Source: Candidatus Omnitrophota bacterium (GTDB taxonomy: Bacteria > Omnitrophota > Omnitrophia > Omnitrophales > Abzuiibacteriaceae). From it: a DNA stretch of 6,521 bases. The stretch spans positions 1 to 6,521 of the forward strand of contig JACQQN010000185.1 in the NCBI GenBank assembly GCA_016206995.1, in the 5' to 3' direction. Below are positions 1 through 6,485 of the stretch, in pieces. Numbering within the stretch: position 1 is the first letter of the stretch; each line of letters starts with the position of its first letter. The notes beneath the pieces were generated by a model. That model was not told the origin of the DNA. It worked only from the letters and a program-made list of their open reading frames with translations, and did not search any database. The translations under genes were made by a program, and so were the position numbers.

Positions 1-343
1 CCTTTTCGATGAGTAACTTAATTTCGCTGAGCTTAAACGGTTTTTTAAGACAAGCGAATGCTCCTTCTTGCAAAACATCCGCTTCAATTTGCGGCGAAAA
101 ATATGCAGACATGACAACAACTGCTGCTTTGGTTTTTTTTCGAATTTCCCGAAGCGCTGAAGGACCATCCATTTTAGGCATCAATACATCCAGAAAAATA
201 AGATCGTAACGTGCATCTTTCAATTTAAGAAGAGCTTCCTTAGCATTTTCTGCGCAATGAATGACATGCCCCTCACCTTCAAGAAGCTCTGCAAGTTCAG
301 AACAAATATCAACTTCATCATCTATCACGAGAATTTTTGCCAT
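1..343 (-). CDS. Response regulator receiver domain protein, partial (C-terminus beyond the window)
   Basis: This is a CheY-like phospho-acceptor protein, the output partner of a sensor histidine kinase in a two-component system, acting in the cytoplasm. The 114 codons in view cover almost one whole receiver domain. The acidic pair D8-D9 follows the first beta strand (KILVIDDE). The phosphorylation site is D52, in LDVLMPKMDG. The switch Ser is S79, in VVVMSA. The conserved Lys is K101, in the LKKPF motif. The start ATG at 343-341 has an AAAAGG ribosome site (351-356) seven bases upstream. The frame is open at base 1, so it cannot be told whether this is a single-domain regulator or carries a DNA-binding or other output domain. 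It lies 81 bases after nadK, with no kinase gene in view. The family call is secure; the signal and target are unknown. Confidence 0.93.
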   Translation of the reverse strand, partial: MAKILVIDDEVDICSELAELLEGEGHVIHCAENAKEALLKLKDARYDLIFLDVLMPKMDGPSALREIRKKTKAAVVVMSAYFSPQIEADVLQEGAFACLKKPFKLSEIKLLIEK

Positions 344-350
344 GTCTTTT

Positions 351-356
351 CCTTTT
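351..356 (-). promoter_or_regulatory. Ribosome binding site of the response regulator gene
   Basis: The minus strand reads AAAAGG here, seven bases before the ATG at 343-341. It supports that start and contrasts with the three preceding genes (ispA, dxs, nadK), which lack such a site. Confidence 0.7.
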
Positions 357-424
357 GTATGTATCAGATTATCGACCAAAAGCCAATTTTTCTTCCCTCA
401 GTACAAAATCCATCTAATCGATCG

Positions 425-1276
425 TTAAAATGGAATCTTGAATTTTTCCCTAAGCGTTCCAAAATAACTGCGCTTTGAACTCTTGATCAATGGAAATCGG
501 TTAACGGCCGCAGTCACTTCGACAAGACAATTGTTATCAATTTCAAGATTTTCTTGCCCATCAGCCGTAAGGAGTGCTTTTTCTTTGGCTTGATCGCAGG
601 TGATTTGAATTTCAAGTTTTCGATCACCAGAAACAATTATGGAACGAAGTGCTGATGCATGGGGACAAATCGGCGTAATCACAAGCTCGCTCAAGCTTGG
701 ATGCACAATCGGGCCGCCTGCCGATAACGAGTAAGCAGTTGACCCAGTTGGTGTCGCAACAATCACGCCATCCCCAAAAAATCGAGTGACCAACTCGTGA
801 TTTAATTTAAGCTCCACCTGCATGTAACGAGTCAGACCTTCCCGATTGATTACAATGTCATTCAACGCTTGGAACCTTCGAACAACACCGTTTTCACCTT
901 TTCGGTGAACCATCGCATTTAAGAGCAATCGATGCTCAATTTCAAACTGACCTAAGAAAAGCGACTTCAGCTCATCAAATACTTCGTCAACTTTCACCTC
1001 TGTGAGAAATCCAAGGCTTCCCAAATTAACGCCAAGCACAGGAACAACCCGGTCAATCATTTTACCTACAAGACGTAAAATCGTGCCGTCACCACCCAAG
1101 CAAATGATAAGATCGGCTTCACGGACAATGGTTTCAATATCCGTATCGCTATCATCCAAAACGGTGACACTTCGTTTCAGAAGCCATGCTTTCAAACTGG
1201 CTTTACAAATCTCTACTTCTTGCTTGGCGGCGTAAGACGTTACCAAGCCAATGTGCTTGAATGAATTTGCACTCAT
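425..1276 (-). CDS. nadK: NAD kinase (ATP- or polyphosphate-dependent NAD+ 2'-phosphotransferase)
   Basis: The enzyme phosphorylates NAD+ to NADP+ and is the only route to NADP(H) in most bacteria; it is cytoplasmic. The 283-residue length is usual. Family motifs are all present in order: the GGDGT motif at 61-65, with catalytic D63, after a hydrophobic strand (LIICL); GSLGFL at 86-91; the NAD-contact pair N139-D140 (ALNDIVINRE); the signature TPTGSTAY at 175-182 followed by SAGGPI; TPICPH at 201-206; a DGQ at 239-241; and a C-terminal FGTLREKF tail typical of the family. The ATG at 1276-1274 overlaps the dxs stop as ATGA, so translation is probably coupled to dxs; no Shine-Dalgarno sequence is visible before it. 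The stop TAA is at 427-425. Phosphate donor preference cannot be read from the sequence. Confidence 0.97.
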   Translation of the reverse strand: MSANSFKHIGLVTSYAAKQEVEICKASLKAWLLKRSVTVLDDSDTDIETIVREADLIICLGGDGTILRLVGKMIDRVVPVLGVNLGSLGFLTEVKVDEVFDELKSLFLGQFEIEHRLLLNAMVHRKGENGVVRRFQALNDIVINREGLTRYMQVELKLNHELVTRFFGDGVIVATPTGSTAYSLSAGGPIVHPSLSELVITPICPHASALRSIIVSGDRKLEIQITCDQAKEKALLTADGQENLEIDNNCLVEVTAAVNRFPLIKSSKRSYFGTLREKFKIPF

Positions 1277-3180
1277 AACGAAACCGGCGATTGTGCTTGA
1301 GCATCAAATTTTTGCAAGGCTTCTTGAACCGTGAAAGCAATTTTTTCAGGTGTGAGACCGAAGTGATTGAAGAGTGAGTCGCGGGAACCTTGCTCAATAA
1401 AAATATCAGGCAGCGCAATTCTTTTTATCCGAACATAATGTAATTGTTGTTGCTCCAGAAATTCGAGCACCTTTGAACCAAATCCCCCGGTAAGGACATG
1501 TTCCTCAATGGTCACAATCATTTTTGTTCGAGTGACCATTTCAAGTAAAATTTTTGAATCGAGTGGTTTAGCAAACCTCATGTTGCAAACAGAAGCTGAA
1601 ATCCCTTGAGCATTCAAATTCTCCGCTGCTGCAAGTGCCGGTAAAACCATACTGCCAAGTGCGAGAAGAGCAACATCGTCTCCTTGCCTTACGATTTCTC
1701 CTTCCCCAATCTCAAAATTCTTTTCAGAACCAATGGGCAACACTGGAACTGTTGCTCTTGGGTAGCGGATCGCAAAAAGATGTGGATATTGAATCCCAAG
1801 CCGTAACATTTGCAAAAGCTCTGCTTCATTAATGGGTGCTCCAATCACAACATTTGGAATGTGCCCTAAGTAACTGATGTCAAAAACACCATTATGGGTT
1901 GCGCCGTCTGCACCGACAATGCCCGCTCGGTCAAGACATAACGTCACCGGCTGCCTTTGAAGCGCGACATCATGAATCAATTGATCTTGAGAGCGTTGTA
2001 AAAAAGTTGAATAAATCGCGCAAACCGGTTTCATCCCGCCTTTTGCAAGCGCGCCTGCAAAAGTAACCGCGTGTTGTTCTGCAATTCCAACATCAAAAAA
2101 CCGGTTGGGAAATTCACTTGCAAATTTTGCAAGGCCAGTGCCTGACGCCATGGCTGCTGTAATCGCAACAACTTTTTCATTTTCACGGGCAACTTGGAGA
2201 ATGGCATTTGAAAAAGCCTGCGTGAATGTGATACCCACCTTTTGCTTTTCTTGAAGGCCCTCGATTTTCTGACCGGTTTTCACATCGAATGGAACAACAC
2301 CGTGCAACCGTTCGGGATCTTTCTCAGCAAGCTCACAACCCATTCCCTTTTTTGTAATCACGTGCAAGAGGCACGGCTCATTCATCGGCAACACTCTTTG
2401 GAGCATTCGAACAAGCCCAATCACATCGTGGCCATCCACAGGGCCAAAATATCGAAAACCAAGTTCTTCAAAAATCAATCCCGGCACTAGCAAATGTTTG
2501 AAGGTATCAAATGCATAATTGGAAAGTTTTCTAAGCCTTGGAAAATTTCGGAGGCGTTTTTCAACTTCGGAGCGAACCCGATTGTAAAGAGGGTTTGTAA
2601 TAACTTTGTTGAGATATTTACTGATCGCGCCGACATTTTTTGAAATTGACATTTCATTGTCATTCAGCACAATCAACATCCGTTTACCCAAATGCCCCGC
2701 ATTGTTGAGAGCTTCATAAGCAAGGCCTCCTGTCAATGCACCGTCACCCACCACGGCGACAACGTGTTCTTTTCTTTTTTGTAAATCCCTTGCCGCAACC
2801 AGACCCAGCGCCTGAGAAATACCTGTGCAGGCGTGGCCAACAATAAATTGGTCGTTTGGATTTTCGAATGGACTGGGGAACCCACTGATACCACCTTCTT
2901 GGCGAATGGTTTTAAGAAGCTCTCGTCTACCGGTAATCATTTTATGAACGTAGGCTTGGTGGCCGACGTCCCAGCAGATTTTATCCACTGGGGAGTTTAG
3001 AACATAGTGGAGTGCGACATTCAATTCAAGCGCACCAAGGCTTGCGCCCAAATGGCCGCCTGTTTTGGAAATGGTTTCAATCAGGAAATTACGATATTCC
3101 TTCGCAACACAAGGAAGTTCTTCTAGCGGGACTTTTTTTAAATCGCTCGGTGAATTGATTTTATCAATATAGGATTTCAT
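1273..3180 (-). CDS. dxs: 1-deoxy-D-xylulose-5-phosphate synthase
   Basis: This thiamine-diphosphate enzyme condenses pyruvate and glyceraldehyde 3-phosphate into DXP, the first step of the MEP route to IPP and DMAPP, and also a precursor of thiamine and pyridoxal. The 635 residues match the family (about 620-640). The N-terminal domain (about 1-300) has H43 (GGHLGASLG), H74 (DVGHQAYVHK), the ThDP/Mg site GDGALTGG at 145-152 with N173 and N175 (LNDNEMSIS), and PVDGHD at 247-252. The pyrimidine domain (about 315-475) has catalytic E368 in GIAEQHAV, then Y390, R396, DRAGIVGADGATH with D425 and H429, and RYPR at 472-475. A transketolase C-terminal domain follows (about 490-615), including EEHVLTGGFGS. 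All catalytic residues I looked for are present. The ATG at 3180-3178 is the only plausible start, because an in-frame TAA lies shortly upstream. It lies 17 bases after ispA and has no visible Shine-Dalgarno site. Confidence 0.98.
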   Translation of the reverse strand: MKSYIDKINSPSDLKKVPLEELPCVAKEYRNFLIETISKTGGHLGASLGALELNVALHYVLNSPVDKICWDVGHQAYVHKMITGRRELLKTIRQEGGISGFPSPFENPNDQFIVGHACTGISQALGLVAARDLQKRKEHVVAVVGDGALTGGLAYEALNNAGHLGKRMLIVLNDNEMSISKNVGAISKYLNKVITNPLYNRVRSEVEKRLRNFPRLRKLSNYAFDTFKHLLVPGLIFEELGFRYFGPVDGHDVIGLVRMLQRVLPMNEPCLLHVITKKGMGCELAEKDPERLHGVVPFDVKTGQKIEGLQEKQKVGITFTQAFSNAILQVARENEKVVAITAAMASGTGLAKFASEFPNRFFDVGIAEQHAVTFAGALAKGGMKPVCAIYSTFLQRSQDQLIHDVALQRQPVTLCLDRAGIVGADGATHNGVFDISYLGHIPNVVIGAPINEAELLQMLRLGIQYPHLFAIRYPRATVPVLPIGSEKNFEIGEGEIVRQGDDVALLALGSMVLPALAAAENLNAQGISASVCNMRFAKPLDSKILLEMVTRTKMIVTIEEHVLTGGFGSKVLEFLEQQQLHYVRIKRIALPDIFIEQGSRDSLFNHFGLTPEKIAFTVQEALQKFDAQAQSPVSL

Positions 3181-3197
3181 GAGATTTGGAAATGGTG

Positions 3198-4025
3198 TTA
3201 CCGCTTACGGTTGAGGATTGCTTCCGATATTAGATTCAGCATTTCTCGAGCCCCCCCAAGTGGGCTCAATTCCTCTTTGGCCTTTTGAATGAGTACCGCC
3301 GCTTTATTCTTAGCTTCATCTGACGTCATCAATCGAAGGTAACCATCGCGATCTATTATATCATCCATCACTTGGAAGGCAATTCCCAAATATCTACCAA
3401 ATCGTGAGATAGAGCGTTCCGTGGTTTCATCTACTCCTGCAGAGATAGCGCCTAAAAGAGAACTCACCTCAATCAGTCGCGCGGTTTTACGGAGCGTCAC
3501 TTCATCCAGTTTCAAAAGATCAAAATCTTTTGTGGCAGCCTCAAGATCAAGCACTTGCCCACCAATCATTCCTTCCGTCCCTGCCGCCTTTGCAAGCACT
3601 TCAGCAAATCGCTTGCTCTTTTCCGGATTTTTCACTGTAGCAAGCAATTGAAACGCATGAGTGAGAAGCGCATCACCTGCAAGCAGTGCAATAGCATCGC
3701 CAAATTTCTTGTGACAAGAAGCCTTCCCGCGCCGTGTGTCATCATTATCCATCACTGGAAGGTCATCGTGAATTAAAGAGTAAGAGTGAATCAATTCAAC
3801 TGCACAAGCAGGAATTATCGCTTCTTCCTCAAAACCTCCAAAAAGCTCACTCACGGCGAGAGTCAATACAGGTCGAATTCGTTTGCCACCGCCAAGAACA
3901 GAATAGCGCATGGCCTCATGAATGGTTTTGGGTGTTTCGGTTGCTTGCGGCAAATAGGCATCTAAAGTTTCTTCAATTAATGCGCTTTTTTCTTGCAAAT
4001 AAGTTTCTAAGGTTTTGGTGTTCAT
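3198..4025 (-). CDS. ispA: Short-chain polyprenyl diphosphate synthase (farnesyl/geranylgeranyl type) with shortened C-terminal loop
   Basis: This trans-prenyltransferase adds IPP units to DMAPP, GPP or FPP to make the C10-C20 allylic diphosphates used for quinone side chains, undecaprenyl phosphate and carotenoids. It has 275 residues. Visible motifs are GGGKRIRP at 45-52 (IPP binding), the first Asp-rich motif DDLPVMD at 87-93 followed by RRG, LLAGDALL at 114-121, GGQVLDL at 155-161, K180-T181, FQ at 217-218, and the second Asp-rich motif DDIID at 221-225. Directly after DDIID the protein runs into GYLRLMTSDEA, so the usual loop with a GK and a second Lys before Tyr-Pro appears absent (about 19 residues). 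The C-terminus (ISEAILNRKR) looks normal, so the frame is intact. The ATG at 4025-4023 is preceded by an in-frame TGA (4031-4029), which fixes the start; no good ribosome site is seen. Product chain length is not certain. The context next to dxs fits isoprenoid supply. Confidence 0.93.
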   Translation of the reverse strand: MNTKTLETYLQEKSALIEETLDAYLPQATETPKTIHEAMRYSVLGGGKRIRPVLTLAVSELFGGFEEEAIIPACAVELIHSYSLIHDDLPVMDNDDTRRGKASCHKKFGDAIALLAGDALLTHAFQLLATVKNPEKSKRFAEVLAKAAGTEGMIGGQVLDLEAATKDFDLLKLDEVTLRKTARLIEVSSLLGAISAGVDETTERSISRFGRYLGIAFQVMDDIIDRDGYLRLMTSDEAKNKAAVLIQKAKEELSPLGGAREMLNLISEAILNRKR

Positions 4026-4042
4026 GTGGAATCACATAAGTT

Positions 4043-4132
4043 GTCATTGCGAGCGGCCAAAGGGAGCGAAGCAATCTCAGATCATAGATTGCTTTGGTCC
4101 TGGCCGCCTCGCGGCCTGTCCTTCGCAATGAC
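4043..4132. repeat. Imperfect palindromic repeat (MITE-like) between xseB and ispA
   Basis: The ends are exact inverted repeats: GTCATTGCGA at 4043-4052 and TCGCAATGAC at 4123-4132. Inside lies a second inverted pair, AAGCAATCT at 4069-4077 and AGATTGCTT at 4086-4094, around an eight-base centre. A GC-rich pair, GCGAGCGGCC (4049-4058) and GGCCGCCTCGC (4102-4112), gives a further imperfect match. The TCATTGCGAG ... GCGAAGCAATCT pattern resembles dispersed palindromic elements I know from many unrelated bacterial genomes. It fills most of the 117-base gap and would fold into a long hairpin in the operon transcript. No clear target-site duplication is visible, and no U-tract follows on the minus strand, so it does not look like a standard terminator. 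It has no coding capacity. Confidence 0.85.
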
Positions 4133-4142
4133 TATTTTAAAT

Positions 4143-4436
4143 TCATAATAAGAAATCAGAATCAGTTTCTCCGCCACCCTTTTTAGCTTTTTTCTTGTCA
4201 GATTTCTTAGAACCTTCCGATTCGGATGAAACATCCCCTGCTTCATTTAAAGAACGCGTTAAAAATTCAATTTTTTTCTCAGCTTCACTAATTTTCTTCG
4301 TGCAAGCTCTTGAAAGTTTTACACCTTCTTCGTAACGTTTAAGCGCTTCATCAAGCGCAAGGTCTCCCGATTCAAGATCCGTGACAATTTTTTCAAGTTG
4401 ATCAAGTGCTTTTTCAAATTTAATATCATCTTCCAT
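4143..4436 (-). CDS. xseB: Exodeoxyribonuclease VII small subunit
   Basis: This is the small subunit of exonuclease VII, which binds several-fold in excess to XseA and is needed for processive degradation of single-stranded DNA into oligonucleotides in the cytoplasm. It has 97 residues. The family helical-hairpin signature covers residues 7-60: FEKALDQLEKIV, LESGDLALDEALKRYEEG and C45 before an AEKKIEFL stretch. The tail from about residue 66 is polar and low in complexity (Ser/Glu, then Lys, then Gly/Asp), probably disordered. The chosen ATG at 4436-4434 overlaps the end of xseA by 11 bases and has a strong GGAGGA site five bases upstream. A longer in-frame start at 4562 would add 42 residues unlike the family and lies inside xseA, so it is rejected. 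Confidence 0.95.
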   Translation of the reverse strand: MEDDIKFEKALDQLEKIVTDLESGDLALDEALKRYEEGVKLSRACTKKISEAEKKIEFLTRSLNEAGDVSSESEGSKKSDKKKAKKGGGETDSDFLL

Positions 4437-5691
4437 TGAGTTCCTCCGCTTCCAAATGCTTTGTAACTTTTGATTCAACCAACCCTTTTCGAAATCTCGT
4501 CCGGATGAAGCTTCCGATGGGCGCCATTTCTTTTTTTCGGACAACCCGGTCACGAGCGTCAAAGGTAATGCTGTATCCCCGCTCTAAAACTGAAAGAGGA
4601 CTCAGCGTATTTAATTTTTCTATCAAAACTTGAAAGGAATGTCGTTTTCGATCCATCAAGCTTTGGATGTAGTTTTCAAGCTGCCTTGCAAGTTCATCGC
4701 AAGTTTGAGAAATTTGGCGCACGAAAGTCAGTGGTTGCTTGAATGCATAACTAGATTGAAGTGCGTTTAAATTTTCCTTTTTTTGACGCAAAAGCAACAG
4801 AATGGCTGCTTCAAGCCGCCTGCTAAAATCTTTGAGGTGGGCTTCCAATTCATTCCAATAAAATACCAAGTGTTCTGCAGCAGCGGTTGGGGTATGCGCC
4901 CGATGGTCGGCAACCAAATCGCAAATGGTCCAATCAATTTCATGCCCCACTGCTGAGATGATCGGAATATGCGACTTAAAAACTGCACGCGCCACAACTT
5001 CTTCATTGAATGCCCAAAGGTCTTCCAAACTTCCACCGCCTCGCCCTACAATTAATACATCAACTCCACCTTTCTTATTAAATTCATCAATTGCATGAGC
5101 AACTTCAAGCCCAGCTCCTTCCCCTTGTACTCGAACCGGACTCACTTGAACATGAAGTCCAACCGAAATTCTTTTGAATACTTTCAGCATATCTTGAAGT
5201 GCGGCGCCTGTGGGCGACGTCACGATTCCAATTCGTTTTGGGTACTGAGGAATTTCTTTTTTTCGTGCAGGATCAAAAAGGCCTTCTTTCTCAAGTTTTT
5301 CTTTCAGTTGGAGAAACGCGAGTTGAAGCGCTCCAAGCCCCTTTGGCTCCATGCGTTCGACATACAATTGATAATTTCCACGAACGTCATACACCGAAAT
5401 ACGCCCAATCGCGATCACGTGGAGACCATCTTCTAATTCAAATTTCAAGAATTGATTCTGACGCGAAAAAAACACAGCGTTGATCTGAGCAGCTTCATCT
5501 TTCAGCGTGAAGTAAATGTGGCCGGATGAATGTTTTTTGAGATTTGAAATTTCCCCTTCAATCCAAACAGCTGGAAACCGGTCTTCGAGGAGCAGACGGA
5601 TCTCACGTGTGATCTCACTGACTTTATAAATTCTTCGCCCAGAATCGAGCGCAGTTGCGGCGTTAAGAACTTCCACTTTTTGTCTTGCCAT
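4426..5691 (-). CDS. xseA: Exodeoxyribonuclease VII large subunit
   Basis: This is the catalytic subunit of exonuclease VII, a metal-independent nuclease that degrades single-stranded DNA from either end and takes part in repair and mismatch correction. It has 421 residues, slightly shorter than the E. coli protein. An OB-fold DNA-binding domain spans about 22-115 (VWIEGEISN, SGHIYFTLKD, ending in YQLYVERMEP). The catalytic domain carries IGIVTSPTGAALQD at 154-167, VGRGGGSLEDLWAFNEE at 215-231, ISAVGHEIDWTICDLVADHR at 245-264 and the RAHTPTAAAE element at 264-273. A long helical or coiled-coil stretch (about 275-365) follows, then the C-terminal NTLSPLSVLERGYSI motif at 361-375. The ATG at 5691-5689 has AGAGG four bases upstream, lying within the ymdB tail (29-base gene overlap). 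All signature motifs are intact. Confidence 0.97.
   Translation of the reverse strand: MARQKVEVLNAATALDSGRRIYKVSEITREIRLLLEDRFPAVWIEGEISNLKKHSSGHIYFTLKDEAAQINAVFFSRQNQFLKFELEDGLHVIAIGRISVYDVRGNYQLYVERMEPKGLGALQLAFLQLKEKLEKEGLFDPARKKEIPQYPKRIGIVTSPTGAALQDMLKVFKRISVGLHVQVSPVRVQGEGAGLEVAHAIDEFNKKGGVDVLIVGRGGGSLEDLWAFNEEVVARAVFKSHIPIISAVGHEIDWTICDLVADHRAHTPTAAAEHLVFYWNELEAHLKDFSRRLEAAILLLLRQKKENLNALQSSYAFKQPLTFVRQISQTCDELARQLENYIQSLMDRKRHSFQVLIEKLNTLSPLSVLERGYSITFDARDRVVRKKEMAPIGSFIRTRFRKGLVESKVTKHLEAEELNGR
4442..4447 (-). promoter_or_regulatory. Ribosome binding site of xseB
   Basis: GGAGGA on the minus strand, five bases before the ATG at 4436-4434 and inside the last codons of xseA. It decides the xseB start in favour of the 97-residue protein and is the strongest ribosome site in the window. 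Confidence 0.8.
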
Positions 5692-6469
5692 TCAACCTCT
5701 CGTGAATTCGTTTGATGGATAATGCTTTCCCGCTCTCAGGATCTACCTCAATCACAGCGCCGGAAATGCGTGCGTCTTCCTCAGCAACATCCAGGTGCGT
5801 TGGAATTTGGGTTAAAAATTGTTTCAATACTTGATCAACACGGCGGCCAATCACCGATTCGTAAGGACCACACATACCGAGTTCCGTAATGTAAGCAGTT
5901 CCATACGGAAGAATTGTTTCATCGGATGTTTGAATGTGTGTGTGCGTTCCAAAAACCGCGCTCACTTTCCCATCCAGAAACCACCCCATCGCTACTTTTT
6001 CAGAGGTCGCTTCCGCATGCATGTCAACCAAGATGACTCGGGCTTCTCGTCCAAGCGTCTCAAGCTCTTTTTCAACCGTTCGAAAAGGACATTCAATGGG
6101 TTTCAAAAAAACACGCCCAAGCAAATTGACAACGCCAACACGAACGCCATTTTTCGCTGTCACAATGGTTGAACCTTTACCAAGTGTCCCTTGATGGTAA
6201 TTGAGAGGTCTTACAATTCGCCGGTCTTTCACCACCAGTTCATTGGCTTCTTTTTTCTTAAAAACGTGGTCTCCTGTCGTAATGACATCTGCACCAGCAC
6301 TGAAAATTTCATCCACGGTTTCTTTGGTAATTCCGGAACCTGCTGCTAGATTTTCACCGTTCACCACCACAAAATCGATTTGCTCCTGTGCAATCACTTT
6401 TGGAATTAATTCGGAACAAGCTTTTCTTCCCGGTTTTCCGACGGTATCACCCAGTACTAAAATTTTCAT
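5663..6469 (-). CDS. ymdB: YmdB/TIGR00282-type metallophosphoesterase
   Basis: This is a binuclear-metal phosphoesterase of the family that includes B. subtilis YmdB, reported as a 2',3'-cyclic-nucleotide phosphodiesterase affecting RNA turnover and cell fate. Native substrates in Gram-negative bacteria are less clear. The 268 residues fit the family. Metal and catalytic residues are D8 (LVLGDTVGKPGR), E39-N40 (VVNGENLAAGSGIT), H68, H151 with E153 (DMHAEATSEK), and H176 and H178 (FGTHTHIQT). The usual GNH motif reads GDH at 66-68, so a metal-ligand Asn is replaced by Asp67. GMCGP at 198-202 is also a family hallmark. The ATG at 6469-6467 gives the typical MKILVLGD start and has GAAAGG four bases upstream; a GTG at 6502 in frame would add 11 unsupported residues. 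The gene overlaps xseA by 29 bases. Confidence 0.94.
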   Translation of the reverse strand: MKILVLGDTVGKPGRKACSELIPKVIAQEQIDFVVVNGENLAAGSGITKETVDEIFSAGADVITTGDHVFKKKEANELVVKDRRIVRPLNYHQGTLGKGSTIVTAKNGVRVGVVNLLGRVFLKPIECPFRTVEKELETLGREARVILVDMHAEATSEKVAMGWFLDGKVSAVFGTHTHIQTSDETILPYGTAYITELGMCGPYESVIGRRVDQVLKQFLTQIPTHLDVAEEDARISGAVIEVDPESGKALSIKRIHERLNGKTKSGSS

Positions 6470-6473
6470 AAAA

Positions 6474-6479
6474 CCTTTC
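6474..6479 (-). promoter_or_regulatory. Ribosome binding site of ymdB
   Basis: GAAAGG on the minus strand, four bases before the ATG at 6469-6467. It supports the family-typical MKILVLGD start over the in-frame GTG further upstream. Confidence 0.6.
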
Positions 6480-6485
6480 GCTTTG

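Noticed and set aside
344..424. A promoter or terminator in the 81-base gap between nadK and the response regulator
   Set aside because: A GATAAT-like box is present on the minus strand, but no -35 match lies at 16-18 bases, and I find no stable hairpin followed by T residues. It may still hold a promoter of another type.
4043..4132. The palindrome as a rho-independent terminator of the xseA-xseB transcript
   Set aside because: On the minus strand the hairpin is followed by AACTTATG, not a U-run, and the stem is longer and more broken than a normal terminator. A weak T-rich stretch exists only on the plus-strand side, where no gene needs it.
4437..4562. Longer in-frame start for xseB giving a 139-residue protein
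   Set aside because: The added 42 residues are a shifted reading of the xseA end, do not resemble XseB, and the ATG at 4436 has a strong GGAGGA site at ideal spacing.
5095..5483. Open frames of about 90-110 codons on the plus strand opposite xseA
   Set aside because: They lie opposite a strongly conserved gene, have no recognisable domain and no convincing start context; they are by-products of codon use in xseA. The same applies to the plus-strand frames opposite ymdB, ispA, dxs and nadK.
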